NCBI RefSeq assembly: GCF_021172045.1
Contig: NZ_CP087164.1
Coordinates: forward strand, 5,146,001-5,210,000
Source: Capillimicrobium parvum
Lineage (GTDB): Bacteria > Actinomycetota > Thermoleophilia > Solirubrobacterales > Solirubrobacteraceae
DNA: 64,000 nt
Reading direction: 5' to 3'
Shown piece after piece: positions 32,545 to 44,262 of this stretch (position 1 is its first letter; the number at the start of each line of letters is the position of its first letter). Under the pieces are notes generated by a model. It did no database searches. It was not told the DNA's origin and saw only the letters and a list, made by a program, of their open reading frames with translations. Position numbers and translations under genes: made by a program.

Positions 32545-33492
32545 ATGCCCACCATCAGAACGATCCTCGTGAGCGCGGGATTGGCGCTCATGCTGGCGCT
32601 GCCGGCCGGTGCCTCCGCCGCCAAGGTGAAGGTCGACGTCGGTCTCGGCGACCAGAGCTACACGATGTTCGACCAGTCCAACTACAAGGCCCTCGGCCTG
32701 ACCAAGGTCCGCTACTTCATCAAGTGGGATGCGGCCAAGGACCCGTATCAGCTGCAGCAGGCCGACATCTTCGTCGACCAGGCCAAGAAGGACGGCGCGA
32801 CCGTCTTCATGACGCCGTCCACGAACGACCTGCGCCTGAAGAAGGCCAAGCTGCCCTCCGTCGCCAGCTACAAGCGCGAGGTCGGCAAGCTCGTCGACCG
32901 CTACCGCGCGATGGGGGTCACCGAGTGGGGCGTGTGGAACGAGGCCAACCACCAGTCGCAGCCGACCTACCGGTCGCCGAAGCGCGCGGCGCAGTACTTC
33001 AAGGCCATGTACGGCATGTGCCGGGGCTGCAAGATCGTCGCGCTCGACCTGCTCGACCAGACGGTCGCCGACCGGTACGTGTCGAAGTTCTACGCGGCGC
33101 TCAGCTCGACCTGGGACAAGCGCGCCAAGCTGATCGGCATCCACAACTACTCGGACGTCAACCGCAAGCACCCGACGGGCACGCAGCGCATCATCAGCGC
33201 CGTGCGCCAGAGCGGTCGCAACAAGCAGGCGAAGTTCTGGCTGACGGAGACCGGCGGTCTGGTCGAGTTCGGCCGCGGCTTCCCGTGCGACAAGAGCCGC
33301 GCGGCGAACCGCATCAAGTACATGTTCAAGCTCGCGAAGAAGTACGACCGCTACATCGAGCGCATGTACGCGTACGCCTACTGGGGCAACGACTGCGAGG
33401 AGCGCTTCGACGCCGGCCTCGTGAACGCCGACGGCTCCAAGCGGCCCGGCTACAACGCCTTCAAGAAGGGGCTGCGCAGCTTCACGAAGTAG
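32545..33492 (+). CDS. Secreted glycoside-hydrolase-like TIM-barrel protein
   Basis: A 315-residue exported protein. Signal peptide to about residue 25 (LVSAGLALMLALPAGASA). The barrel has the clan GH-A arrangement: acid/base GVWNEANHQ (E133) and nucleophile FWLTETGG (E235) on strands 4 and 7. The second motif is typical of GH39/GH5-like actinobacterial proteins, but the exact family and substrate cannot be set. GC at third positions is slightly lower and Lys use higher than in neighbours (GKLVDRYRA, KLAKKYDRY). Followed by two strong hairpins. Confidence 0.8.
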   Translation: MPTIRTILVSAGLALMLALPAGASAAKVKVDVGLGDQSYTMFDQSNYKALGLTKVRYFIKWDAAKDPYQLQQADIFVDQAKKDGATVFMTPSTNDLRLKKAKLPSVASYKREVGKLVDRYRAMGVTEWGVWNEANHQSQPTYRSPKRAAQYFKAMYGMCRGCKIVALDLLDQTVADRYVSKFYAALSSTWDKRAKLIGIHNYSDVNRKHPTGTQRIISAVRQSGRNKQAKFWLTETGGLVEFGRGFPCDKSRAANRIKYMFKLAKKYDRYIERMYAYAYWGNDCEERFDAGLVNADGSKRPGYNAFKKGLRSFTK

Positions 33493-33499
33493 GTGGGCT

Positions 33500-33555
33500 G
33501 ACCGCGCGCCTTCGCGCGGTCTCGTCGGGAGGCCGGCCGCTGCAGCGGCCGGCCT
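33500..33555. terminator. Double hairpin terminator
   Basis: GACCGCGCG (33500-33508) pairs with CGCGCGGTC (33513-33521) around CCTT, and AGGCCGGCCGC (33530-33540) pairs with GCGGCCGGCCT (33545-33555) around TGCA. Two stable stems in a row separate the glycosidase-like gene from the convergent gene at 33565. Confidence 0.75.
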
Positions 33556-33564
33556 CGCCGCGTC

Positions 33565-34017
33565 TCAGGCCTCGGGCGACGGACCGCCGAGATCGAACTG
33601 CTGGTCGTCGATGACGACGACGAGCCCCTCGCCCTCCCGGCCCGAGATGACGAGCGTCCGCTCCGGGTCGGCCGTGGGCAGCCAGACGAGGACCACGTGC
33701 GGCGCGCCGAGCGCATGGGCCAGGGCGGCGACGCCGTCGGCCACGTGCTCGAGCCCGCCGATCACGCTCGTCACCTCGCCCCGCTCGGCGTCGACGTCGA
33801 ACGCCGGCAGCCGCCGCAGCTCGACGCCGAGCTCCAGCGGCTCGGCCGTCCGCCAGTCGACCTCGACCGGATCCTCGTCGGCGTCGGGCTCCTGGAGGGT
33901 GACGAGGCCGGTCGCGTCACACGTCACGAGGCCGGCGGGCGTGGCGGCGACCGCCTGCAGGGAGCCGCTGCGCGACACGTAGGACCGCAGCGTCGCGGCC
34001 ACCTCGGGAAGATCCAT
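33565..34017 (-). CDS. Hypothetical acidic protein
   Basis: A 150-residue soluble acidic protein from ATG 34017. No signal peptide or membrane helix. It alternates strands and a helix (LEHVADGVAALAHALGAPHV) and ends in VVVIDDQQFDLGG; residues 46-62 are very acidic (PDADEDPVEVDWRTAEP). I do not recognise a family. It is six bases downstream of the larger secreted-protein gene on the same strand, so the two are probably co-transcribed. Confidence 0.65.
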   Translation of the reverse strand: MDLPEVAATLRSYVSRSGSLQAVAATPAGLVTCDATGLVTLQEPDADEDPVEVDWRTAEPLELGVELRRLPAFDVDAERGEVTSVIGGLEHVADGVAALAHALGAPHVVLVWLPTADPERTLVISGREGEGLVVVIDDQQFDLGGPSPEA

Positions 34018-34022
34018 CGACC

Positions 34023-35666
34023 TCAATCTACGCGCAGGCGCGCCGCGTGGTCGTTCCACGAGCGCAGGCCGTCGAAGCCGGGCGCGAACACGCCGAGCTT
34101 CACCACGTAGTCGCCGGGCGCCGCGTCCTGGCCGACCTTCCACGTCGCGCTGAACGACCGCGCCCGCCCGCGGCGCAGGACGGCGTGGTCGAAGTAGCGC
34201 TGGAAGACCTGGGTGCCGTCGCGGTACACCTCGATCGACACGAGCGCCCTCTGCGACTTCGTCGGGCGCACCGCCGCGCGGATGCGCACCGAGCCGCCCC
34301 GGCGCACGACCTTGCGATCGACCTTCGCGCGGGTGCTGAACCGGCCCGGGTGACGCAGCGTGGCCGGGATGCGCGTCGGCTGCTTGCCCGCGCGCGGCGG
34401 CGCCGGCGTCGTCGCGGGGATCGGCAGTGCGCCGGCCTGGTAGTAGGCGTTCACGCGCGAGCGGAAGTAGCCGCCGTCGTCGTCGGCGCTCAGCGACTCG
34501 CGCGTCGCCGTGCCGTTCGGCGGCGGGTTCGTCACGCCGTCGCGCGCGGCGTCGCATGCGCACGTGCCGTCGCCCTGGCCGGAGCCGAACAGCAGCGCGA
34601 CGACGCCGGCGTCCAGGAACGGCTTGAGGTGCTCGCGCGAGGCGCCCCCGAGCAGCCACTGCACGCGGTTGTCCGCGTAGTGGTGCGGGCTGTCGTCCAT
34701 CGCCCGGTACAGCGTGTTGCCGAGCGGGATCTGCCACAGCACGATCGGGCGCGCGAGCTTCGCGTGGACGTCGCCGATGTAGCGCGCGAACCGGGCGAAG
34801 TCGGCGGCGTCCCACCAGGCGGCGTCGGCGCTGCGGCCGTCGCGCTTGACGGCGTAGCCGGAGTCACGGTCGGCGAACTCGAAGAAGACCGTGTCGAACG
34901 GCGTGTGCAGCGAGCGGTAGAAGTGCACGGACCGGGCGGCGAGCGCGTCGACGGCCTCGTCGCCCTCGTTGGAGACGGCGATGTCCTTGCCGGTGCCCCA
35001 GATCGACACCTGGTAGCCGAGGCGCACGTTCGGCGCATACGTGTCGCGCAGCCGCCGGACGCCCTGGGCGACGCCCGCCGCGGTGTCGGGCAGGGCGCGC
35101 AGGTCGGGCATGCCGGTCGCGGCGACCTGGGCCGGGACCGCCGCGGCGTCGTCGCCGCCCTGGCGCTGGACATAGCCCCACAGGTCCGGCTCGACCTGCA
35201 GGACGACCGGCGTGCCGCTCTCGCCCGCCTTCTGGAAGAAGACCTTGAGGTCCTCGAACCAGGCGCGCATCGTGTCGCGGTCGGCGAGGTTGCCGACGAC
35301 CGCCTGCTGCTCGTCGGACTGGCCCGCGCCGGGCCGGCTCTGGCGCAGCTCGTAGTACGAGAAGACGGGGATCATCCCGTTCGCCGTGGAGTCGGCGATG
35401 AAGCTCGACACGAACGAGCCGCCGCCGGTCGCCCAGCCCTGCCAGCTCTGCCCGGTGTTCACGCCGCCGGCCAGGTAGTGGTAGCGCACGCCGAACGGGG
35501 CGCTCGCCCGCAGCGCGGCGGCGCCGCCCTCCTCGTCGTCGACGCCGATCTGCAGCGTCGGCGACGGCCACGCCAGGGCGGCGTGGGCGGCAGGGGCTGC
35601 GGCCAGCAGGGACAGCAGCGCGCAGAGGACGAGCAGGACGCGGCGCACCTCCCGGAGTATCGGCAC
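34023..35666 (-). CDS. Secreted glycosidase-like protein with C-terminal beta-sandwich
   Basis: About 547 residues from GTG 35666; GTG 35678 or 35648 are alternatives. The signal peptide is LLVLCALLSLLAAAPAAHA. The large N-terminal domain looks like a TIM barrel: opening strand YHYLAGGVNTGQSWQGWATG, acidic strands VVLQVEPDLWGYV and TVFFEFADRD, and QIPLGNTLYR. Its aromatic-rich loops suggest a carbohydrate site. The last 110 residues form an Ig-like or beta-sandwich domain (VVRRGGSVRIRAAVRPTKSQ) of the type seen in other secreted proteins of this window. The enzyme family is not identified. Confidence 0.7.
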   Translation of the reverse strand: MPILREVRRVLLVLCALLSLLAAAPAAHAALAWPSPTLQIGVDDEEGGAAALRASAPFGVRYHYLAGGVNTGQSWQGWATGGGSFVSSFIADSTANGMIPVFSYYELRQSRPGAGQSDEQQAVVGNLADRDTMRAWFEDLKVFFQKAGESGTPVVLQVEPDLWGYVQRQGGDDAAAVPAQVAATGMPDLRALPDTAAGVAQGVRRLRDTYAPNVRLGYQVSIWGTGKDIAVSNEGDEAVDALAARSVHFYRSLHTPFDTVFFEFADRDSGYAVKRDGRSADAAWWDAADFARFARYIGDVHAKLARPIVLWQIPLGNTLYRAMDDSPHHYADNRVQWLLGGASREHLKPFLDAGVVALLFGSGQGDGTCACDAARDGVTNPPPNGTATRESLSADDDGGYFRSRVNAYYQAGALPIPATTPAPPRAGKQPTRIPATLRHPGRFSTRAKVDRKVVRRGGSVRIRAAVRPTKSQRALVSIEVYRDGTQVFQRYFDHAVLRRGRARSFSATWKVGQDAAPGDYVVKLGVFAPGFDGLRSWNDHAARLRVD

Positions 35667-35789
35667 GGACCCTCGGACGCCTTGAGGGTCCAGGAGTCTG
35701 TTGATCTCCCATCCGTCGATGCGTGAGGACGTGACCGTGGATGCCGGGGACGCGTTCTCTCGCGCGGCGGGGAAGTTCAACAGGCTCCT

Positions 35790-37253
35790 CTAGGCGTGGA
35801 CCGTCTCGACCTCGCGAGAGGCACCGACCACCGCACCGCCGGGGCAGTCCGCGGCGCACACGTCGCGCTTGGGGTTCTCGATGCCGAGCGCGCTGAGCAC
35901 GCCGCCGATCGCCACCAGCGCGCCGGTGACGAGCACGGCGACGTGGAAGGCGTGCTCGGCGGTGCCGGTCGCCACGGAGGCGAACGACGTGCCGCTGCCG
36001 CCGAGCTGCGAGGCGACGACCGCGCCGATCGCCGCGATGGCGAGCAGGCTGCCGATGCGCGCCACCGCGTTGTTGATGGCCGAGGCCATCCCCGCCTGGC
36101 TCTCCGGCACGCCGCCCAGCACGGTGGCGGTCAGCGGAGCGACGGTCAGCGACAGGCCGAAGCCGAACACCACGATCGCCGGAAGCACCTGCGAGGGGTA
36201 GTCGGCGCTCGCGTCGATGCGGGCGAACAGCGCGATCCCCGCTCCTGCGACCACGGGCCCGGCGCCCATGAACAGCCGTGGGCCCCAGCGGTCGGCGAGC
36301 GCGCCGAAGCGCCGGGACAGCAGGAACATGATGATGGTCACCGGCAGTGTGGCGAGACCTGCCTCGAGCGCGTTGTAGCCGCCCACCTGCTGGAGGAAGA
36401 GCACGAGGAAGAACGGCGAGGCGCCCAGCCCGCCGTACACCGCCAGCGTCGAGGCGTTGCCGACCGCGAAGTTGCGCTGGGCGAACAGCGCGAGCGGCAG
36501 CATCGGATGCGGGGCGCGCCGCTCGTAGCCGATGAAGGCGGCCAGCAGCGCGAGCCCACCCACGAGCGTCACGACGATCACCGGATGGCCCCAGCCCAGC
36601 TGCGGCTGCTCGATCAGCGCGAACACCGGGCCCGCCAGCCCGAGCGTGCCGAGCACGGCGCCCACGACGTCGACCCGCCCGGCGGACGGGGTGTCGTGCT
36701 CGGCGTCGACCTGCCGGACGATCGCCAGGGCCGCGAGCACGGGCAGCACGTTGATGGCGAAGATCCAGCGCCAGGACGCGGAGTCGACGATGAGCCCGCC
36801 GATGAGCGGGCCGCCGACCATCGCGATGCCCGACCAGGCGGTCCACGACCCGATCGCCGCACCGCGCTCGTTGCGGGGGAACTTCGCCACGATCAGCCCG
36901 AGCGTGTTCGGCACGAGCAGCGCCCCCGCCGCGCCCTGCAGTGCCCGTGCGACGACGAGCGTCTCGATCGTCGGCGCGAGCGCGCACAGGATCGACGTGA
37001 CGCCGAATGCCACGAGGCCGATGGTGAACATGCGCCTGCGCCCGTGGAGGTCCCCCAGCGAGCCGCCGACGAGCAGGAGCGCGCCGAGGGTGAGCAGGTA
37101 CGCGCCGCTGAGCCACTGCTGGCCGGCCAGCCCGCCGCCGAGGTCGTCGGCGATCGCCGGCAGGGCGACGTTGACCACGGTCGAGTCCACGAAGACGACG
37201 ATCGACCCGAGGACCGCGGCGGCCACGGTGAGCCGGGCCTGGCGCGGGGACAT
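35790..37253 (-). CDS. MFS drug exporter, DHA2 (EmrB/QacA) family
   Basis: A 487-residue proton antiporter with about 14 helices. Hallmarks: motif D1 in helix 1 (VVFVDSTVVNVALPAIADDL), motif A in loop 2-3 (GSLGDLHGRRRMF), motif C in helix 5 (GIAMVGGPLIGGLI) and GSWTAWSG. Likely exports toxic compounds or a metabolite; substrate not predictable. ATG 37253. Intact, in contrast with the deleted relative at 6659-7653, which it helps to interpret. The cytosolic C-terminus has two Cys (VCAADC). Confidence 0.92.
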   Translation of the reverse strand: MSPRQARLTVAAAVLGSIVVFVDSTVVNVALPAIADDLGGGLAGQQWLSGAYLLTLGALLLVGGSLGDLHGRRRMFTIGLVAFGVTSILCALAPTIETLVVARALQGAAGALLVPNTLGLIVAKFPRNERGAAIGSWTAWSGIAMVGGPLIGGLIVDSASWRWIFAINVLPVLAALAIVRQVDAEHDTPSAGRVDVVGAVLGTLGLAGPVFALIEQPQLGWGHPVIVVTLVGGLALLAAFIGYERRAPHPMLPLALFAQRNFAVGNASTLAVYGGLGASPFFLVLFLQQVGGYNALEAGLATLPVTIIMFLLSRRFGALADRWGPRLFMGAGPVVAGAGIALFARIDASADYPSQVLPAIVVFGFGLSLTVAPLTATVLGGVPESQAGMASAINNAVARIGSLLAIAAIGAVVASQLGGSGTSFASVATGTAEHAFHVAVLVTGALVAIGGVLSALGIENPKRDVCAADCPGGAVVGASREVETVHA

Positions 37254-37308
37254 GCCCAGAGTCTGGCACGCCGCGGCACCTCAGCCTGGGCGCCGCCTCA
37301 AACCTCAG

Positions 37309-37337
37309 TGGACAGGGCGCAGATCGGGCGCTACTAT
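37309..37337 (+). promoter_or_regulatory. Housekeeping sigma promoter of lon
   Basis: -35 TGGACA (37309-37314) and -10 TACTAT (37332-37337) are 17 bases apart, close to the vegetative consensus. Transcription would start near 37344, giving a leader of about 36 bases before the lon ATG at 37380. No HAIR or CIRCE element is visible. Confidence 0.7.
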
Positions 37338-37379
37338 GTGTCCTCGACTGTTGCCTACCTCAAAGGTTTGCCTGCTCTA

Positions 37380-39698
<2,319 letters not shown>

Positions 39699-39743
39699 CC
39701 CTTCGCGGCGCACCCTGCCGCGCACCAAGCTCCTTCGCGGGAG

Positions 39744-39789
39744 AAGCGAAAGCAGAGCGGCCGGGCCTTCGGGCCCGGCCGTTTCGCTT
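39744..39789 (+). terminator. Intrinsic terminator after lon
   Basis: CGGCCGGGCC (39758-39767), TTCG loop, GGCCCGGCCG (39772-39781), then TTTCGCTT. The outer AAGCGAAA (39744-39751) also pairs with TTTCGCTT (39782-39789), so it could work in both directions. Confidence 0.9.
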
Positions 39790-39907
39790 GGCGCTGGCGC
39801 GCGCGTACCGGGCGGGCGTATGCTCGCCGCGCCCGGGGCGGATCTTCGTCCAGCGCTCTCCCGAAGGCGCGAGCTTTGCCTTTCATCCGCACTAGAGTCG
39901 CCCGCCG

Positions 39908-42520
39908 ATGGCGCTGAAGCTGCGACCGATCGCGCCCGCCGCCGGCGTCATGCTGCTGGTCGCGGTCGTCGACCTGGCGCTGGGATCCTCCGTGTCCCTG
40001 CTCCCCCTCCTCGTGCTCGGGCCGCTGCTCGCCGCCGCCATGACGGGCCCGGCGCCGACGGCGTGGATCGGCGCGGTGGCCGTCGTCATCGCGATCGCCA
40101 TCGCCGGGGCGACCGACATGTTCGACGAGCGCCGGTTCTACGTCGGCGTCGGCACCGTGCTCGCCGGCGCCGTGCTCGCACCGATCCTGTCGGCGTCGCG
40201 CACCCGCGAGCACCGCCGCCGGCTGGCCGCCGAGCGGGGGCGCGTGCGTGCCGACCTGCTCGCCCGGGCGGGCGAGCTCTTCGAGACGGGCACGGACCCG
40301 CTCGACCACCTCGACGAGCTCGCCGCGCTCGCGGTGTCGGGCCTGGCCGACCTCGCCGTCGTCGACCTGATCGGTCCGGACGGCGCCCTGCGCGCGGCGG
40401 GGGCCGCGGGGGCTCGGCCCGGCAGCGCCGAGGCCATCCGCGCGAGCCGCATCGCCAGTCCCGTCGACCTGCAGAGCAACCATCCCGTCGCGGTGGTCGC
40501 GCGCTCGGGCGATCCCCTGCTGCTGCGCGACATCGCCGAGCGCGACAGCGAGGAATGGGCGACCTCGCGCGAGCACTTCGAGATCATCCACCGGCTCGGG
40601 TACGGCTCGGCGGTGATCGTCCCGCTCAGCGCCCGCGGCCGCCCGATCGGCACGATGGCGCTCGTCCGCTTCCGCGGCCGCCGCGCCTTCAGCCGCGCGG
40701 ACCTGTCGACCGCGGCCGACCTCGCCCGGCGGGCCGGCGTGGCGATCGACCACTCGCGGCTGGGCGCCGAGCTCGGCGAGACGACGACGGAGCTGCGGAC
40801 CGTCCTGGGCGCTCTCGCGGAGGCCGTCACGGTGCAGCGCGCCAACGGCGAGGTCGTGTACGCCAACCAGGCCGCGGCGCAGCTCACCGGCTTCGACTCG
40901 GTGGAGGACCTCCTCGCCACGCCGCTGTCGGAGTACCCCCAGCGCTGGGAGGTGCGCGACGAGCACGGCGACGAGATCGACTTCGAGCGGCTGCCGGGCC
41001 GTCTGGCGCTGGCCGGCGAGGCGAACCCCGCACCGCTGCTCATGCAGATCGTCAACCGCGCCACCGGGGTGCGCAGCTGGCGGCTGGTCAAGGCGCGGCC
41101 CATCCTCGACGCCGGCGGGCAGCCCCGGCTGGCGGTCAACGTCATCGAGGACGTCACCGAGCAGCGTGACCACGAGATGGCGCAGGCGTTCCTCGTGCGG
41201 GCGAGCAAGCTGCTCGGCGCGTCGCTGGATCCGGCGGAGACGCTCGACAACCTCGCCGACGCGGTGGTGCCCGACCTGGCGGACTGGTGCGCGGTCGACA
41301 TGCCCGACGAGCGCGGCGTGCTGCGGCGCGTGGCGACCGCCGACCGGCGCCCGGAGCGCACCCGCGAGGCGTCGCTCATCGTCCGCGAGCGCAGCGGCGA
41401 GCGAGCCCTGCCCGTGGGGCCGCCGCAGGTCATGCGCAGCGGCCGGCCCGAGTACTACCCGCAGATCGACGACGCGCTGCTGCAGGCGGCGGCACTCGAC
41501 GCCACGCAGCTCGATCGCCTGCGGGCCGTGGGCGCCCGCTCCGCGATCGTCGTGCCGATGATCGCCGCATCGGGCGTGATCGGCACGATCACGATCGGCA
41601 CCATCGAATCCGGCCGGGCGCTGACGCCCCGAGACCTCGAGTTGGCCGAGGAGCTCGGCCGCCGCGCCGGCATCGCGGTCGAGCACTCGCGGGTGCACGG
41701 GGAGCGCTCGGAGATCGCCGCGACGCTGCAGGCGGCGCTGCTGCCTCCGCGCCTGCCCGCCGTGCCCGGCGTGGCGATCGCGGCGCGCTTCCGCGCCGTC
41801 GGCGGCGGCGACACGGTCGGCGGCGACTTCTACGACCTGTTCCCGCTGAGCGGCGCCCCGCCGGGATGGATGGTCGTCATGGGCGACGTCACCGGCAAGG
41901 GGCCGGAAGCGGCCGCGGTGACGTCGCTCGTGCGCTACTCGATGCGCACCGCCGCGATGTACGAGCGCGACCCCAGCAGGGTGCTGCGGCGCCTCAACGA
42001 CGTGCTCGCGCGCGACGACCACGACCGGCGGCCGTGCACCGCGGTCTGCGTCCGGGTGCTCACCCGGAACGGCCGCGTGCGGATCACGGTCGCCTGCGCC
42101 GGGCACCCACCGCCGCTGCTGACGCGCCGCGACGGCGCGGTCGAGCCGTTCGGGCGGCCCGGCACGCTGCTCGGCGCGTTCGACGAGGGCCACTGGACGA
42201 GCGTCTCGATCGACCTGCGGGCCGGCGAGAGCCTCGTGCTGTTCACCGACGGCGTGACCGACACGCGCGGCGCGGCGGGCCGCTTCGGCATCGGGCGGCT
42301 GCGGCGGGTCGTCGCCGAGACGGCGGGGCGAACGCCGGACGAGATGGCCGCCGCGCTGGACGAGGCGCTGCTCGCGTTCCAGGAGGGCCGCCAGCGCGAC
42401 GACGTGGCGGTGCTCGTCCTGCAGGCCGACCCGCACGACGACGCCGCGTCGACCGCCGGCGGGGCGAGCGACGCGCACGACTCCACGGAGGATGCGGGGT
42501 CTTCTCCGGCCGCTGCTTGA
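39908..42520 (+). CDS. Membrane-bound GAF-PAS-GAF-SpoIIE (PP2C) phosphatase
   Basis: An 870-residue signalling protein. Two to three N-terminal helices (PAAGVMLLVAVVDLALG to VLAGAVLAPIL), a GAF domain (about 115-285), a PAS domain (about 295-420, VTVQRANGEVVYANQAAAQL), a second GAF (about 425-600) and a C-terminal SpoIIE/PP2C phosphatase. The metal-binding motifs are GGDFYDLFPL, VVMGDVTGKGPEAAA and VLFTDGVTDTRG, and QRDDVAVLVL is near the end. Such proteins dephosphorylate anti-sigma-factor antagonists and so control alternative sigma factors. No antagonist or anti-sigma gene is adjacent. ATG 39908. Confidence 0.92.
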   Translation: MALKLRPIAPAAGVMLLVAVVDLALGSSVSLLPLLVLGPLLAAAMTGPAPTAWIGAVAVVIAIAIAGATDMFDERRFYVGVGTVLAGAVLAPILSASRTREHRRRLAAERGRVRADLLARAGELFETGTDPLDHLDELAALAVSGLADLAVVDLIGPDGALRAAGAAGARPGSAEAIRASRIASPVDLQSNHPVAVVARSGDPLLLRDIAERDSEEWATSREHFEIIHRLGYGSAVIVPLSARGRPIGTMALVRFRGRRAFSRADLSTAADLARRAGVAIDHSRLGAELGETTTELRTVLGALAEAVTVQRANGEVVYANQAAAQLTGFDSVEDLLATPLSEYPQRWEVRDEHGDEIDFERLPGRLALAGEANPAPLLMQIVNRATGVRSWRLVKARPILDAGGQPRLAVNVIEDVTEQRDHEMAQAFLVRASKLLGASLDPAETLDNLADAVVPDLADWCAVDMPDERGVLRRVATADRRPERTREASLIVRERSGERALPVGPPQVMRSGRPEYYPQIDDALLQAAALDATQLDRLRAVGARSAIVVPMIAASGVIGTITIGTIESGRALTPRDLELAEELGRRAGIAVEHSRVHGERSEIAATLQAALLPPRLPAVPGVAIAARFRAVGGGDTVGGDFYDLFPLSGAPPGWMVVMGDVTGKGPEAAAVTSLVRYSMRTAAMYERDPSRVLRRLNDVLARDDHDRRPCTAVCVRVLTRNGRVRITVACAGHPPPLLTRRDGAVEPFGRPGTLLGAFDEGHWTSVSIDLRAGESLVLFTDGVTDTRGAAGRFGIGRLRRVVAETAGRTPDEMAAALDEALLAFQEGRQRDDVAVLVLQADPHDDAASTAGGASDAHDSTEDAGSSPAAA

Positions 42521-42672
42521 CGGGCGCGGCGCCGACCTGCTCGGGTGCGCGCACGGCCGATGGAGCCTCCCGCCTTCATCTACGCGTCGTCCGCGCACCG
42601 TCGCGACCGGACCTGGTCACGCCGCCGTCGCCGCCGTTGGTGGCGCCGAGCGGCGCCCCGCCCCCGGGCCGG

Positions 42673-43632
42673 CTACACGCGTGCGCGTTCGACCGAGACG
42701 GCCCGCTGACGTTCGCGCGAGACCGCCGGCGTCAGCGTGCCGGCGGCCGCCGTGGCCCACAGCAGGGCGAGCCACGTGCAGGTCGCCAGCGCGACGTGGA
42801 TCCACACGATCTCCGGCGGCAGCTCGTTCTCGTACTGGATGAAGCCGACGATCCCCTGCACCGCGATGAGCACGCAGACGACGGTCATCGCCTTGCGCAC
42901 CTGGGCATTCGCGCTGCGCCGCCACAGGAGGAACCAGATCAGCACGGCGCTGACCCCGAGGATCGTCGACATGCGGCCGTGCCAGTGGATGATGTCCGTC
43001 ATCGTCGTGCCGCCCCAGAAGTCCAGCCGCGGCACCACCTCGCCCGTGCCCGAGGCGCCCGCGTGCGGACCCGCCCCCGTCGCGGCGGTCCCGGCGAACA
43101 GCACGAGCCCGCCCCACACGAGCAGCGCGCGGACCGGCAGGACGCTGAGGCGGTCGGCGACGCGCGGCCGCTCGCCGGGCTCGTGGCGCGCGCGCCAGGC
43201 CAGGGCCACCGCCGCGGCGAGCACGAGCTGCGACAGCAGGAAGTGGCTCATGACGAAGCCCGGCGCGAGCCCGTAGAGGACCGTCAGCCCGCCGAGGACC
43301 GCCTGCCCGACGACGCCGAGCGGGAGCAGCACGCCGATGATGGCGAGGTCCTTGCGGAACGGCCGGCGCAGGAACGCGCACAGCGCTGCGGCGATCGTCG
43401 CGATGCTCACGACGCCCGTGAACAGCCGGTTGCCGTACTCGATCGCCGCGTGCGAGTCGAGCTCGGTCTGGATGACCTTGCCCTCGCAGCGCGGCCAGGT
43501 CGGGCACCCGAGCCCCGACCCGGTCAGCCGCACCGCCGCGCCCGTGAACACGATGACCACGAGCGTGATCAGCGCGATCAGCGTGATGAGCGCGTAGGTG
43601 CGCGGAGAGATGCGGGGCACGCGGGCGAGCAC
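42673..43632 (-). CDS. ctaA: Heme A synthase (CtaA/COX15)
   Basis: A 319-residue membrane enzyme that oxidises heme O to heme A for aa3-type cytochrome oxidase. Eight hydrophobic helices are visible in two similar halves. The conserved residues are E in AAIEYGNRLF, the heme-ligand His in FVMSHFLLS and DIIHWHGRMS, and a late VWIHVALATCTW. The paired Cys of Gram-positive enzymes are seen in the first loop (GLGCPTWPRCEG). GTG 43632. Lies just downstream of rfbC on the same strand, but is metabolically unrelated. Confidence 0.92.
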   Translation of the reverse strand: MLARVPRISPRTYALITLIALITLVVIVFTGAAVRLTGSGLGCPTWPRCEGKVIQTELDSHAAIEYGNRLFTGVVSIATIAAALCAFLRRPFRKDLAIIGVLLPLGVVGQAVLGGLTVLYGLAPGFVMSHFLLSQLVLAAAVALAWRARHEPGERPRVADRLSVLPVRALLVWGGLVLFAGTAATGAGPHAGASGTGEVVPRLDFWGGTTMTDIIHWHGRMSTILGVSAVLIWFLLWRRSANAQVRKAMTVVCVLIAVQGIVGFIQYENELPPEIVWIHVALATCTWLALLWATAAAGTLTPAVSRERQRAVSVERARV

Positions 43633-43681
43633 CGGTCGACAGGATAGGACGGCCTCGCCGCTTGCCTGCCCGGGTGGACGC

Positions 43682-44227
43682 CTACTCCGGCAGGTCCTCC
43701 GGCGGCACGTCGCGCAGCATCGGCTGGTTGTCGTCGCGCTCGGACGTCTGCAGCTCGAGGCCGTCGGGCCAGGCGATGCCGATGTCCGGATCGCGGTAGG
43801 AGATGCCGCGGTCGCGCTGCGGGTCGTAGTAGTCGTCCTGCAGGTAGACGACGTCGGCGATCTCTGAGAGGACGACGAAGCCGTGCGCGAACCCGGCCGG
43901 CACGAAGAGCTGGTGGTGGGTCTCGTCGTCGAGCGTGAACGCCTCCCACTGGCCGAAGCACGGCGAGGTGCGGCGCACGTCGACGACGACGTCGAGGATG
44001 CGGCCGCGCGCGCAACGCACGTGCTTGGCGAGGCCGAGCTGGTAGTGCATGCCGCGCAGCACGCCCCGGCTCGAGCGCGAGTGGTTGTGCTGGACGAACT
44101 CGGTCGTGATCCCGACCTCGTCGAACGTCTCGCGGCGGAAGGTCTCCACGAAGAACCCGCGGGCGTCGCCGTGGATGGTCGGCTCGAGCAGGATCGGTCC
44201 GTCGAGGCGGGTGTCGAGGCGTCGCAT
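43682..44227 (-). CDS. rfbC: dTDP-4-dehydrorhamnose 3,5-epimerase
   Basis: A 181-residue RmlC-type cupin enzyme of dTDP-L-rhamnose synthesis. The catalytic base is in SRGVLRGMHYQ (H61) and the acid is Y128 in DVVYLQDDYYD; FVPAGFAHGFVVLS is the family signature. ATG 44227. It is the last gene of the minus-strand glycan group (Wzt, Wzm, methyltransferase, RfbC). RfbA, RfbB and RfbD are not in the window and must be elsewhere. It suggests that the exported glycan contains rhamnose or a related deoxysugar. Confidence 0.93.
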   Translation of the reverse strand: MRRLDTRLDGPILLEPTIHGDARGFFVETFRRETFDEVGITTEFVQHNHSRSSRGVLRGMHYQLGLAKHVRCARGRILDVVVDVRRTSPCFGQWEAFTLDDETHHQLFVPAGFAHGFVVLSEIADVVYLQDDYYDPQRDRGISYRDPDIGIAWPDGLELQTSERDDNQPMLRDVPPEDLPE

Positions 44228-44262
44228 AGGCGGTCGCAGGCTAGTACTTCCGGACGGCTGCA

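Noticed and set aside
35796-37379. Long open frame extending the lon gene about 1.5 kb upstream
   Set aside because: It is antisense to the intact DHA2 exporter and rich in Arg/His/Asp, as expected for antisense frames in very GC-rich DNA; Lon starts at 37380 with its own promoter.
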